This document shows, piece after piece, positions 33,709 through 41,951 of a stretch of DNA of 64,000 bases; the stretch's first letter is position 1; every line of letters begins with the position of its first letter. The notes under the pieces are model-generated. The model saw only the letters and a list, made by a program, of their open reading frames with translations. It did not search any database and was not told where the DNA came from. The position numbers and the translations under genes are program-made. Source of the stretch: Streptomyces sp. NWU339 (GTDB taxonomy: Bacteria; Actinomycetota; Actinomycetes; Streptomycetales; Streptomycetaceae); contig NZ_QFRK01000012.1 of assembly GCF_003143855.1 (NCBI RefSeq), forward strand, positions 144,032 through 208,031, given 5' to 3'.

Positions 33709-34740
33709 ATGCGCCGACCCTCCGCCCTGCTCGCCGCGGCCCTTCTCCTCGGGGCGACCGCTGTGCTCACCGCACCCGCCGCCCCCGCCTCCGCAGCCGA
33801 CGGCGACGAGGGGTTCACGATCAAGGACCCGCGCATCACCGAGTCCAGCGGTCTCGCCGCCTCCCGCCTCCACCCGGGCGTCTACTGGACCCACAACGAC
33901 AGCGACGACGGCCCCTACCTCTACGCCGTCGACAGCGCCACCGGCGACACCGTCGCCCGGCTCACCCTCACCGGCATCGGCGAGCCCCGGGACGTCGAGG
34001 CGATCTCCATCGGTCCGGGCAACCGGATCTTCGTCGGGGACATCGGCGACAACCTCGGCGGCACCTGGCCGTATGTGTGGGTCTACGAGCTGCCCGAGCC
34101 GAAGGAGCTGCGGGACCAGACCGTGCGGGCCACGCAGTACGTCGTGAAGTACTCCGACGGGCCCCGCGACGCCGAGTCCCTCGTCGTGCACCCGAAGACC
34201 GGACGCGTCTACATCGTCGACAAGAAGGAGGAGGGCGGGCACCTGTACGAGGGGCCGGCCGAACTCTCCGCCTCGGGCAGCAACGTCTTCGAGCCCGTCG
34301 CGCCCGTCGAGCTGTGGGCCACCGACGCCGCGTTCTCCCCGGACGGCCGGCAGCTCGCCGTGCGCGGGTACTTCGGCGGGATCCACTACGCGTGGGACGA
34401 CTCCCGGGACGGGAAGATCGAGCGCAAGGGGCGGCTCAGCGTGCCGCTCCAGGGGCAGGGCGAGTCCGTCAGCTACTCCGCCGACGGCTCCCGGCTGATG
34501 TACGGGAGCGAGGGCGCGCAGAGCCCGGTCGAGGCCCGGGAGGCGCCCGGCGGTGGCGGCTCCGGACCGGCGTCCTCGTCGGGCGCCTCGGGTTCTTCGG
34601 GTGGGGGCTCGCAGGCGGGGGGCGAGGGCTCGGGGGGCGGTGCCGGTTCCGGTGACGGCCTCACGATCGGTGCCGTGGCCGCCGTGGCCGTCGTCTGTGC
34701 GGTCCTGTTCGGGCTGGGGCGCCGGCGCAGGCGGGGCTGA
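33709..34740 (+). CDS. Secreted beta-propeller-like protein with C-terminal membrane anchor
   Basis: 343-aa exported protein. The signal peptide (LLAAALLLGATAVLTAPAAP, cleavage near ASAADG) is followed by a WD40/PQQ-like propeller region: ESSGLAASRLHPGVYWTHND, YLYAVDSATGDTV, DVEAISIGPGNRIFVGDIGD, VYIVDKKE, AAFSPDGRQLAVRGY, SYSADGSRLMYG. A Gly/Ser-rich linker (residues ~280-312) leads to one hydrophobic helix and a GRRRRRG tail, a surface-display arrangement without an LPxTG motif. No enzymatic residues were identified. It is divergent from the SGNH hydrolase. Confidence 0.83.
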   Translation: MRRPSALLAAALLLGATAVLTAPAAPASAADGDEGFTIKDPRITESSGLAASRLHPGVYWTHNDSDDGPYLYAVDSATGDTVARLTLTGIGEPRDVEAISIGPGNRIFVGDIGDNLGGTWPYVWVYELPEPKELRDQTVRATQYVVKYSDGPRDAESLVVHPKTGRVYIVDKKEEGGHLYEGPAELSASGSNVFEPVAPVELWATDAAFSPDGRQLAVRGYFGGIHYAWDDSRDGKIERKGRLSVPLQGQGESVSYSADGSRLMYGSEGAQSPVEAREAPGGGGSGPASSSGASGSSGGGSQAGGEGSGGGAGSGDGLTIGAVAAVAVVCAVLFGLGRRRRRG

Positions 34741-34752
34741 ACCGGCGGGCGG

Positions 34753-35184
34753 TCACGCGGCGCCGTCCGCGGGCGCCGTCCGCACCTCGTAGTGGAGCGT
34801 CCGCGTCCGCATCAACCGGTGCGCTAGCGGGACCAGGGCGCCCTGCACGACCGGGTACTTGCGCCGCAGCAGCCGTGCCGCGTGCCGGTCCTCCTCGCTC
34901 CCGTGGTCCAGCAGCCGGACCCGGGCGCGCATCTCCGGTCCGACCGGCTTGCCGTCGGGGGTGGCGGGGGCCAGTTCCACCAGCGGGTCGCGGCGCAGGC
35001 GTCTGACCTTCTTGGCCTTGCCGGGGGTGCGGAAGTAGGCGTGGTCGCCCTCCACGGCGAGGTTCACGGCGGTGCCCACGCCCGTGCCGTCCCTGCGGTG
35101 GCTGGTGAGCAGCACGGCCCACTGTCCGGCGAAGTCCGTCAGTTCCGGGCGGGTGGGTTCCGGGTGTGCGCGCGAGGTGGTCAT
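34753..35184 (-). CDS. PPOX-class F420-dependent oxidoreductase-like protein
   Basis: 143-aa split beta-barrel protein of the pyridoxamine-phosphate-oxidase superfamily. Typical segments are GQWAVLLTSHRRDGTGVGT, VNLAVEGDHAYFRTPGKAKK with the cofactor-phosphate-binding Lys region, VRRLRRDPLVELAPA and the C-terminal HRLMRTRTLHYEVR. In actinobacteria this subgroup usually binds F420 or FMN. The substrate is unknown. The start ATG at 35184 gives the family N-terminus. It lies 31 bp downstream of the TetR gene on the same strand, suggesting co-transcription. Confidence 0.85.
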   Translation of the reverse strand: MTTSRAHPEPTRPELTDFAGQWAVLLTSHRRDGTGVGTAVNLAVEGDHAYFRTPGKAKKVRRLRRDPLVELAPATPDGKPVGPEMRARVRLLDHGSEEDRHAARLLRRKYPVVQGALVPLAHRLMRTRTLHYEVRTAPADGAA

Positions 35185-35215
35185 GCCTCCATCCAGGCAC
35201 CGATCCGCCGGCCTG

Positions 35216-35983
35216 TCATCCGGTGGCACGTCGGCGGACCAGCACCTCCAGCCCGTCCAGGACGCGCTGCAGCCCGAACTCGAAGTGGTCGAAGTCGGGG
35301 CCGAAGGTGTCCTCGGAGAGGGAGGCCAGGACGGGGTAGCGCCCGCTGAGCATGGCCTGCTCCAGCGCCGGCCGCTGGGCCTCCCAGAACTGCGCGTCCG
35401 TCAGTCCGGTGCGGCGCTCCGCCTCCGCCTCGTACAGCTGGGTGCGGGCGGCCCCGACGACGTACCCGTCGATCATGATGATCACCGACACCAGTTCGGG
35501 GTCGGACAGGCCCATCGGCTTGATCCGGGTGAGCACCTTCTCCATGCCGTCGAGCGCGCTCGGGCCGAGGATCGGGCGGGACTGGTTGACCTCCAGCAGC
35601 CAGGGATGGCGGCGGTACAGGGCGAGGGTGGCGTGGGCCAGTGCTTCCAGGGCCGGGCGCCAGCCGCCGTCGCCGAAGTCGGCGGGGTCCTCCGACGGGC
35701 GCTGCACGCGGTCCAGCATCAGGTCGAGCAGCTCGGCCTTGCCGGGAACGTAGCGGTACAGGGACATCGTGCCGGTGCCGAGCTCGGCGGCGATCCGGCG
35801 CATCGAGAGCGCGCCGAGCCCGTCCCGGTCCGCGATTTCGACGGCGGCCTCCACGACGCGGTCCAGCGTCAGTCCCGGTTTCGGCCCCCGGCTGGGGCGT
35901 CGGCCCGTGTTCCACAGCAGGTCGAGGGTGCGGGTGATGTCGCCGCCGCCACTGCTTTCCGTACCGCCCGTACCGCTGGTCAT
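35216..35983 (-). CDS. TetR family regulator (TetR_C domain), controller of the adjacent exporter
   Basis: 255-aa TetR-type repressor. The HTH is LDRVVEAAVEIADRDGLGALSMRRIAAELG (given here in two parts: residues ~40-58 and ~59-69) followed by TGTMSLYRYVPGKAELL. The C-terminal domain with HPWLLEVNQSRPILGP and the long helical region is the tetracycline-repressor-like C1 type often found next to DrrAB exporters. It is divergent from the ABC exporter, and two tandem dyads at 36014-36049 lie between the genes, so autoregulation and control of the exporter are very likely. Start ATG at 35983. Confidence 0.92.
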   Translation of the reverse strand: MTSGTGGTESSGGGDITRTLDLLWNTGRRPSRGPKPGLTLDRVVEAAVEIADRDGLGALSMRRIAAELGTGTMSLYRYVPGKAELLDLMLDRVQRPSEDPADFGDGGWRPALEALAHATLALYRRHPWLLEVNQSRPILGPSALDGMEKVLTRIKPMGLSDPELVSVIIMIDGYVVGAARTQLYEAEAERRTGLTDAQFWEAQRPALEQAMLSGRYPVLASLSEDTFGPDFDHFEFGLQRVLDGLEVLVRRRATG

Positions 35984-36013
35984 GGGGGCAGTCTAGATCC
36001 GCGGAAAATAACT

Positions 36014-36049
36014 GGGTACGGCGTACGCGCAATCGGGTACGGTGTACCC
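36014..36049. promoter_or_regulatory. Two tandem TetR operators
   Basis: GGGTACGGCGTACGC (36014-36028) and GGGTACGGTGTACCC (36035-36049), starts spaced 21 bp (two helical turns). The second is a perfect dyad with 6-bp arms around GGT. They lie between tetR and the ABC exporter and overlap its likely promoter. Confidence 0.8.
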
Positions 36050-36069
36050 GGTTATCGGAAGGGGGATTC

Positions 36070-37062
36070 ATGAACGACGGTTACGACGACGGTTACGCGG
36101 TACGCGCCGAGGCCCTGGAGAAGCGCTACGGCGACAAGCGCGCCCTCGACGGCTTCGATCTGGCCGTCCGCGAGGGCACCGTGCACGGACTGCTGGGGCC
36201 GAACGGGGCCGGCAAGACCACCGCCGTGCGCATCCTGTCGACGCTGATCCGGCTTGACGGGGGGCGGGCCACGGTGGCCGGGCTCGACGTGGCCCGGCAG
36301 GCGCGCGAGGTGCGGGCGCGGATCGGGCTCACCGGGCAGTACGCGGCCGTGGACGAGGTGCTCACGGGGCGGCAGAACCTGGAGATGTTCGGGCGGCTGT
36401 TCCACCTCGGCGAAAAAAGGGCCCGGCTGCGGGCCACCGAACTGCTGGCGCGGTTCGACCTCACCGACGCCGCCGACAAGGGCGTCGGCGACTACAGCGG
36501 GGGCATGCGGCGGCGGCTGGATCTCGCCGCCTCGATGATCCTCGCGCCGGCCGTGCTCTTCCTGGACGAGCCGACGACGGGGCTCGATCCCCGCAGCCGG
36601 GGTGAGGTCTGGGAGTCCGTACGGGCGCTGGTCGCGGACGGCACCACCGTGCTGCTGACCACGCAGTACCTGGAGGAGGCCGACAAGCTGGCCTCCCGCG
36701 TCACCGTCATCGACCAGGGGCGGGCCATCGCCGACGACACCCCGGACGGGCTGAAGAACCGGATCGGTGGCGACCGCATCGAGGTCGTGGTCGCCGAACG
36801 GGCCGACATCCCGCGTGCGGTGAAGATCGTGGCCCGGGTCGCCGACGGTGAACCGGAGGCGGAGGAGAGCGAGTTGCGCGTGCACGCCGCGGTCACGGAC
36901 CGGGTGGCCGCGCTGACCGACGTGGCGCGCACCCTGCAGGACGAGGGGGTGCGGGTCGAGGACATCGGGCTGCGCAGGCCGAGCCTCGACGACGTGTTCC
37001 TGCGGCTGACCGGGCACCGCACGGACGTCTCGGTCCCGCAGACGAAGGAGGCCGCCGCATGA
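36070..37062 (+). CDS. ABC exporter ATP-binding protein (DrrA-like)
   Basis: 330-aa nucleotide-binding subunit of a daunorubicin-resistance-type ABC exporter. Walker A GPNGAGKTT is at residues 43-51, the signature YSGGM near 144-148, and Walker B VLFLDEPTTGLDPRSR near 160-175 with a D-loop, followed by LTTQYLEEADKLA. The C-terminal ~100 residues (GDRIEVVVAERADI to PSLDDVFLRLTGHR) are the DrrA-specific extension. GAAGGGGG precedes the ATG at 36070. It overlaps the permease by ATGA and should energise drug or lipid-like substrate export. Confidence 0.93.
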   Translation: MNDGYDDGYAVRAEALEKRYGDKRALDGFDLAVREGTVHGLLGPNGAGKTTAVRILSTLIRLDGGRATVAGLDVARQAREVRARIGLTGQYAAVDEVLTGRQNLEMFGRLFHLGEKRARLRATELLARFDLTDAADKGVGDYSGGMRRRLDLAASMILAPAVLFLDEPTTGLDPRSRGEVWESVRALVADGTTVLLTTQYLEEADKLASRVTVIDQGRAIADDTPDGLKNRIGGDRIEVVVAERADIPRAVKIVARVADGEPEAEESELRVHAAVTDRVAALTDVARTLQDEGVRVEDIGLRRPSLDDVFLRLTGHRTDVSVPQTKEAAA

Positions 37063-37880
37063 GCGCCGTCGACCTGACCACCGCACCCGCCGCGCACGGC
37101 CGCACGTACTGGGCGCTCGCCGACTGCTGGAACATCGTCCGCCGCGGCCTGACCCACTACCGGCGCCAACCCGTGAACATCGCCTGGCAGCTGGGCTTCC
37201 CGATCCTGTCGGTGCTGCTCTACGGCTATGTCTTCGGCAGCGCGATGAAAGTGCCCGGCGGTGGAAACTACAAGTACTTCCTGATGCCCGGGATGTTCGT
37301 GTTGACGATGGCGTTCGGCTTCGTCAACACGGCGACCATCGTGGTGTACGACGCCACCAAGGGCGTGATCGACCGGTTCCGCTCGATGCCGATGGCGTCC
37401 TCCGCGGTGGTGGCCGGGCGCGGGGTGACCGATCTGGTCGTCGCCTGCGCGGAGTTGGCGATCCTCATGCTCACCGCGCTGGCCATCGGCTGGCGGCCGG
37501 ACGGCGGTTGGGGCTTCCTCGCGGCGTTCGGTCTGCTGCTGTGGCTGCGGTTCGCGCTCATCTGGCTCGGAGTGTGGCTGGGCCTGCTGGTGCCCAACCC
37601 GGAGGCCGCCGGCGGGCTGTTCGCGGTCGCCTTCCCGCTGACGATGATCTCCAGCATCTTCGTGGCCCCGCAGCTCATGCCGGACTGGCTGGGCTGGGTC
37701 GCGGTCTGGAACCCGATCTCGTCCACGGCGGCGGCCACCCGTGAGCTGTTCGGCACGCCGGTCGGCGGCGACTCGTGGGTCGAGCAGCACGCGCTGCTGA
37801 TGGCGGGGGTGTGGCCGCTCGTCCTGACGGCGGTCTTCCTGCCGCTCGCGGTGCGCAGGTTCCAGCGGCTCAGTCGGTGA
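37059..37880 (+). CDS. ABC exporter permease (DrrB-like, ABC-2 type)
   Basis: 273-aa permease with six transmembrane helices of the ABC-2 fold. Typical features: RRGLTHYRRQPVNIAWQLGF amphipathic entry, LMPGMFVLTMAFGF, the DATKGVIDRFRSMPMASSAV loop, NPEAAGGLFAVAFPLTMISS and LAVRRFQRLS at the C-terminus. It pairs with the overlapping ATP-binding gene; two copies of each would form the exporter. Expression is likely controlled by the divergent TetR. A hairpin terminator lies 20 bp downstream. Confidence 0.93.
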   Translation: MSAVDLTTAPAAHGRTYWALADCWNIVRRGLTHYRRQPVNIAWQLGFPILSVLLYGYVFGSAMKVPGGGNYKYFLMPGMFVLTMAFGFVNTATIVVYDATKGVIDRFRSMPMASSAVVAGRGVTDLVVACAELAILMLTALAIGWRPDGGWGFLAAFGLLLWLRFALIWLGVWLGLLVPNPEAAGGLFAVAFPLTMISSIFVAPQLMPDWLGWVAVWNPISSTAAATRELFGTPVGGDSWVEQHALLMAGVWPLVLTAVFLPLAVRRFQRLSR

Positions 37881-37899
37881 GCGGCTGACAGGGCGTGCG

Positions 37900-37935
37900 G
37901 CGGGCGGTGTACGGAAGCACGAATACCGCCCGCCT
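37900..37935 (+). terminator. Terminator of the ABC exporter operon
   Basis: Perfect 10-bp arms GGCGGGCGGT / ACCGCCCGCC with a 16-nt loop, just after the permease stop. Confidence 0.7.
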
Positions 37936-37981
37936 CCTTGACGTGTTCATGTGACATGGCTTGCATGGGGGTGCAGGGTGA

Positions 37982-37995
37982 TGGGAGCGCTCCCA
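37982..37995. promoter_or_regulatory. CebR-type operator TGGGAGCGCTCCCA
   Basis: Exact match to the 14-bp palindromic CebR box known from streptomycetes, where the LacI-type repressor CebR releases on binding cellobiose or cellotriose. It lies 39 bp upstream of the cellulase start. Confidence 0.93.
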
Positions 37996-38033
37996 TTCGT
38001 TCCGGGCCCGTCCCTCCGAGAGGAAGCGGTGAC

Positions 38034-39572
38034 ATGTTCCGCAGCTTGCGAAGAGCGCTGTGCGTAGCCGTGGCGGCGTTCCTGCTGCCACTGGCGGGTG
38101 CGCCGTCGGCCGGTGCGGTGGAGCGGGGCGACGGCCCGGCGCGCACCGCGATGGCGGGCGAGGGCTACTGGCACACCGACGGCCGTCGGATCCTGGACGC
38201 GGCCGGGCGGTCCGTACGCATAGCCGGCGTCAACTGGTTCGGCTTCGAGACCGACACCCGTGTGGCCCACGGCCTGTGGGCCCGCGACTACAAGAGCATG
38301 ATCGGCCAGATGAAGTCGCTGGGCTACAACACGATCCGTCTCCCTTACAGCGACGACATCCTCAAGCCGGGTGCCATGCCCGACAGCATCAGCCACGACG
38401 GCATCAACACCGACCTGCGCGGCCTGACTTCGCTCCAGGTCATGGACAGGATCGTGGCGTACGCGGGGCAGTCGGGCCTGAAGGTCGTGCTCGACCGGCA
38501 CCGTCCGGACGCGGCCGGGCAGTCCGCGCTCTGGTACACCTCCGCCGTTCCCGAGTCGACGTGGATCGCCAACCTCAAGGCGCTCGCGGCCCGTTACAAG
38601 GGGGATTCGACCGTCATCGGCATCGACCTGCACAACGAGCCCCACGACCCCGCCTGTTGGGGCTGTGGCGACACCGCGAAGGATTGGCGGCTGGCCGCCG
38701 AGCGGGCCGGCAACGCGGTGCTGTCCGTCAACCCGGACCTGCTGGTCTTCGTCGAGGGCGTGCAGTCGTACAACGGGGTCAACGGCTGGTGGGGCGGCAA
38801 CCTGATGGGCGTCGCCGAGCACCCGGTCCGCCTGAACGTGCCGGACCGGCTCGTCTACTCCGCCCACGACTACGCCACCAGCGTGGGCCGGCAGCCCTGG
38901 TTCGAGGATCCGTCGTTCCCCGCCAACATGCCGGGCATCTGGGACAAGTACTGGGGCTACATCTTCAAACAGGACATCGCCCCGGTCTGGCTCGGCGAGC
39001 TCGGCACGACGCTCCAGTCGGGCGTGGACCAGCGGTGGCTGTCCGCACTGGTGACGTACCTGCGGTCGACCTCGGGGCACGGCGCCGACAGCTTCCACTG
39101 GACCTTCTGGTCCTGGAACCCCAACTCCGGTGACACCGGGGGCATCCTGAAGGACGACTGGAAGACCGTGGACACGGTCAAGGACGGCTACCTCGCGGAC
39201 ATCAAGGCGCCGGGGTTCCCGGCCGGCGATCCGGGTGGCCCGGGCGGCCCGGGTGGTCCCGGGGGCGACGGGCCCGCGTGCAGTGCCGCCTACACCGTCA
39301 GCAGCGACTGGGGCGGAGGCTTCAACGCCGAGGTGAAGGTCACCAACACCGGGACGGTTCCGCTGAAGTCCTGGAAGGTGACGTGGACCTGGAGCGGCTC
39401 CCAGCGGGTCACCACCATGTGGAACGCCTCGTACACCCAGTCCGGCCCGACCGTCACCGCGACCAACGCCCCCCACAACGGTGCGGTCCCGACAGGCGGT
39501 TCGGCGAGCTTCGGCTTCGGTGGCGCCCCCGGCGGCGGAAGCACACCGAGCGCGACGTGCACGGCGACGTGA
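38034..39572 (+). CDS. Secreted GH5 endoglucanase with C-terminal CBM2
   Basis: 512-aa cellulase. The signal peptide (ALCVAVAAFLLPLAGAPSAGA) ends near residue 28. The GH5 TIM barrel spans ~40-390: IAGVNWFGFET, IDLHNEPHDP with the acid/base Glu202, SAHDY, and PVWLGELGTT with the nucleophile Glu322. A Pro/Gly repeat linker (about 398-413) joins a CBM2 domain (~414-512) starting CSAAYTVSSDWGGGFNAEV and ending with the disulfide partner in SATCTAT. It should cut internal beta-1,4-glucosidic bonds of cellulose outside the cell. The start ATG at 38034 follows GAGAGGAAG. The CebR box upstream means induction by cello-oligosaccharides. A VVLDRHRPD segment replaces the usual HxxD motif context. Confidence 0.95.
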   Translation: MFRSLRRALCVAVAAFLLPLAGAPSAGAVERGDGPARTAMAGEGYWHTDGRRILDAAGRSVRIAGVNWFGFETDTRVAHGLWARDYKSMIGQMKSLGYNTIRLPYSDDILKPGAMPDSISHDGINTDLRGLTSLQVMDRIVAYAGQSGLKVVLDRHRPDAAGQSALWYTSAVPESTWIANLKALAARYKGDSTVIGIDLHNEPHDPACWGCGDTAKDWRLAAERAGNAVLSVNPDLLVFVEGVQSYNGVNGWWGGNLMGVAEHPVRLNVPDRLVYSAHDYATSVGRQPWFEDPSFPANMPGIWDKYWGYIFKQDIAPVWLGELGTTLQSGVDQRWLSALVTYLRSTSGHGADSFHWTFWSWNPNSGDTGGILKDDWKTVDTVKDGYLADIKAPGFPAGDPGGPGGPGGPGGDGPACSAAYTVSSDWGGGFNAEVKVTNTGTVPLKSWKVTWTWSGSQRVTTMWNASYTQSGPTVTATNAPHNGAVPTGGSASFGFGGAPGGGSTPSATCTAT

Positions 39573-39588
39573 GCGGCGTGTGATCAGG

Positions 39589-39624
39589 GGGCCCGGCGCA
39601 GTGGCCGTACACAGCGCCGGGCCC
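39589..39624 (+). terminator. Terminator of the cellulase gene
   Basis: Perfect 11-bp arms GGGCCCGGCGC / GCGCCGGGCCC with a 14-nt loop, 16 bp after the stop. Confidence 0.8.
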
Positions 39625-39858
39625 TGGGGAGCTTGAGGGGTGCGACATCGGCTGGGCAAGGTCCTGTGCGCTCTCCAGAGGGCACGCAGAGGATCTTGCT
39701 CTCGTGGGCTCTCGGCATGCCGGGGGTTTCTGCGTTTTCGGACATCATCCGCGCCGAGCCGACGATTCCTTCGGTGCGGTGGCCGGGGGGCCAGTGCTGC
39801 GACAGCCGCTGACAGGACTTCGACATGGCCCCAGCCGCAGGACCTGCACAATCACGGC

Positions 39859-40266
39859 ATGGCCGACACAGTCGAAGCAGCTTGGCGCAAGATCCTGACC
39901 ACTGCCGGTGAACCTCGATGGCCGGAAGGATCACCGCTTCTGGAACCGTTTGCCGAGCTGGTGCGGGTGGCGCATGCCGAGCCGCTGCTTCGTCAGCTCT
40001 ACCCCTGGACCGGTATGTGGGAGCTGCACTTCAGCAGGTGCACGGAAATCCGTCACACCTGGGACATCCCCTACATCGGCACCCTGAGAGACGGCCGGTA
40101 CTACGTCGAAGGACCTAGCCGGAGCAGCCCGCGAATCGCCGAGACGGGCAGCGCGCGGACCGCAGTGACGATGGTCATCGATCGCCTGCCGCCGCACTGC
40201 GGCCCGGCCTTCATCGGCACCGCGGAGGAACTTGCCTCTCACGAGAAGGCACGAGACAGCGAGTAG
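39859..40266 (+). CDS. DUF6193-like hypothetical protein
   Basis: 135-aa protein: VEAAWRKILTTAGEPRWPEG, LVRVAHAEPLLRQLYPWTGM, WELHFSRCTEIRHTWDIPYI and DGRYYVEGPS. This pattern resembles the DUF6193 group described as natural-product-biosynthesis-associated, common and multi-copy in streptomycetes. Members are often longer, so this copy may lack part of the N-terminus; upstream in-frame sequence does not look coding. The start ATG at 39859 has no strong ribosome-binding site. The gene stands alone between the cellulase and serC. Function unknown. Confidence 0.65.
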   Translation: MADTVEAAWRKILTTAGEPRWPEGSPLLEPFAELVRVAHAEPLLRQLYPWTGMWELHFSRCTEIRHTWDIPYIGTLRDGRYYVEGPSRSSPRIAETGSARTAVTMVIDRLPPHCGPAFIGTAEELASHEKARDSE

Positions 40267-40661
40267 AAGCGGCCCAACGACTTCGAGGAAGCGGAAACCG
40301 GCTTCATGAGCGGCTTTGAAGACGGGTCCTGGTGTGGGTGGCTTTCCGCGACTGTCCGGTGGGGCGGCGGCCTCGACGTGTGCGATGCCGGGGCGCGCGT
40401 CCACGCTCCAGGGAGGACACACCGTCCCAGAACCGTGAGCACTTCAGCCATCATTGCCCTGATGCCGCTCTTTTGAGCGCTTGAGTGACACATGTCCGCC
40501 GACTGCTCACGGTTTTCGGCACGGCACCCGTCTCCGGCCCCGCGGCGTCGGGCGAGCGCCTCACAGAGTTGACGGGAAGCGAGCGCTCTCCGCCTCGCCG
40601 AGCGCGAACAGCGCCCGACGAGGATCCGTCGGGCGCCCTTCGTCGTCGTGCGGGGGAGCGG
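40267..40661. other. 395-bp intergenic region, mostly featureless
   Basis: Converging ends of the DUF6193-like gene and serC. Apart from the serC terminator at 40611-40636 I see no gene, RNA or repeat. Codon-position GC bias is weak in all frames, so this may be degraded sequence. Confidence 0.5.
40611..40636 (-). terminator. Terminator of serC
   Basis: Perfect 10-bp arms GCGCCCGACG / CGTCGGGCGC with a 6-nt loop, 26 bp beyond the serC stop. Confidence 0.8.
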
Positions 40662-41780
40662 TCAGAGCTGCTCGATGACGTAGTCGACGCACTTCGTCAG
40701 GGCCTCGACGTCCGTGGGGTCGATGGCCGGGAACATGGCGACGCGGAGCTGGTTGCGGCCGAGCTTGCGGTAGGGCTCGGTGTCGACGATGCCGTTGGCG
40801 CGCAGGACCTTGGCGACCGCGGCGGCGTCGACCTCGTCGGTGAAGTCGATGGTGCCGATGACCTGGGAGCGCTTGGCCGGGTCGGTGACGAACGGGTTCG
40901 CGAACTTCACGTCCTCCGCCCAGCCGTACAGCGTGCGGGCCGAGGTGGCGGTGCGGCGGACCGCCCAGTCCAGGCCGCCCTGGCCGTTGATCCACTTCAG
41001 CTGCTCGTTGAGGAGGAAGAGGGTGGACAGGGCCGGGGTGTTGTACGTCTGGTTCTTGCGGGAGTTGTCGATCGCCGTGGGGAGCGAGAAGAACTCCGGG
41101 ATGTGGCGGCCGGACGCGTGGACGCGCTCGGCGCGCTCGATGGCGGCCGGGGAGAAGACGCCGATCCACAGGCCGCCCTCGGAGGCGAAGGACTTCTGCG
41201 GGGCGAAGTAGTAGACGTCCGTCTCGGCGATGTCGACGGGCAGGCCGCCGGCGCCGCTCGTCGCGTCCACGAGGACCAGGGAGCCCTCGTGGACGCCGGA
41301 CACCCGCTTGATGGGCATGGCGACACCGGTGGAGGTCTCGTTGTGGGTGAAGGCGTAGACGTCCACGCCCGCCGCGGCGACCGGTTCGGGGTGCGTGCCC
41401 GGGTCGGCGGAGACGACGTCCGGCTCGGCGAGCCAGGGGGCGAGCTTGGCCGCCTTGGCGAACTTGGAGCTGAACTCGCCGAAGGTGAGGTGCTGCGACC
41501 TGTTCTCGATCAGGCCGTGGGTCGCGATGTCCCAGAACGCGGTGGAGCCGCCGTTGCCGAGGACGACCTCGTAGCCCTCGGGGAGCTGGAACAGGTCACG
41601 GATGCCCTCGCGCACTTCGCCGACCAGGTTCTTCACCGGGGCCTGGCGGTGGGAGGTGCCCAGCAGGGACGTGCCGGTCGCGGCCAGCGCGTCCAGCGCT
41701 TCCGTCCGCACCTTGGAGGGGCCCGCGCCGAAACGACCGTCGGCGGGCTTGATGTCAGCAGGAATCCGGATCTCAGCCAC
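40662..41780 (-). CDS. serC: Phosphoserine aminotransferase
   Basis: 372-aa PLP-dependent class V aminotransferase that makes 3-phosphoserine from 3-phosphohydroxypyruvate and glutamate in serine biosynthesis. The actinobacterial-type start IPADIKPADGRFGAGPSKVR, GTSHRQAPVK, LGNGGSTAFWD, DATSGAGGLPVD and the PLP-Lys motif YFAPQKSFAS (Lys196) are all present, and the length is exact for the mycobacterial/streptomycete subfamily. The ATG at 41780 gives this N-terminus. It is monocistronic, with a terminator after it and the conservon terminator before it. Confidence 0.96.
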   Translation of the reverse strand: MAEIRIPADIKPADGRFGAGPSKVRTEALDALAATGTSLLGTSHRQAPVKNLVGEVREGIRDLFQLPEGYEVVLGNGGSTAFWDIATHGLIENRSQHLTFGEFSSKFAKAAKLAPWLAEPDVVSADPGTHPEPVAAAGVDVYAFTHNETSTGVAMPIKRVSGVHEGSLVLVDATSGAGGLPVDIAETDVYYFAPQKSFASEGGLWIGVFSPAAIERAERVHASGRHIPEFFSLPTAIDNSRKNQTYNTPALSTLFLLNEQLKWINGQGGLDWAVRRTATSARTLYGWAEDVKFANPFVTDPAKRSQVIGTIDFTDEVDAAAVAKVLRANGIVDTEPYRKLGRNQLRVAMFPAIDPTDVEALTKCVDYVIEQL

Positions 41781-41880
41781 GAAAGGAGCCTAGCGGCTCC
41801 GGGAAACCCGGGTGCAATCTCGTCCGTCGGCTGAGACACGAACCAGCCGGTGGGGGAGGGGAGTGCCGGGGCAGGGCGGT

Positions 41881-41920
41881 GGGGTGGCGGGACGGGGGCG
41901 ATTCCCCGTCCCGCCACCCC
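41881..41920 (-). terminator. Strong terminator at the end of the conservon operon
   Basis: Perfect 17-bp stem (GGGGTGGCGGGACGGGG and complement) with a 6-nt loop, 32 bp beyond the stop of the CYP154-like gene. Confidence 0.88.
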
Positions 41921-41951
41921 GAAAGTCGCCCCGAAGGCCGGCCCGGAAAGG

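Noticed and set aside
40239..40493. Minus-strand 84-codon frame between the DUF6193-like gene and serC
   Set aside because: No ribosome-binding site, mixed codon-position bias and no recognisable domain.
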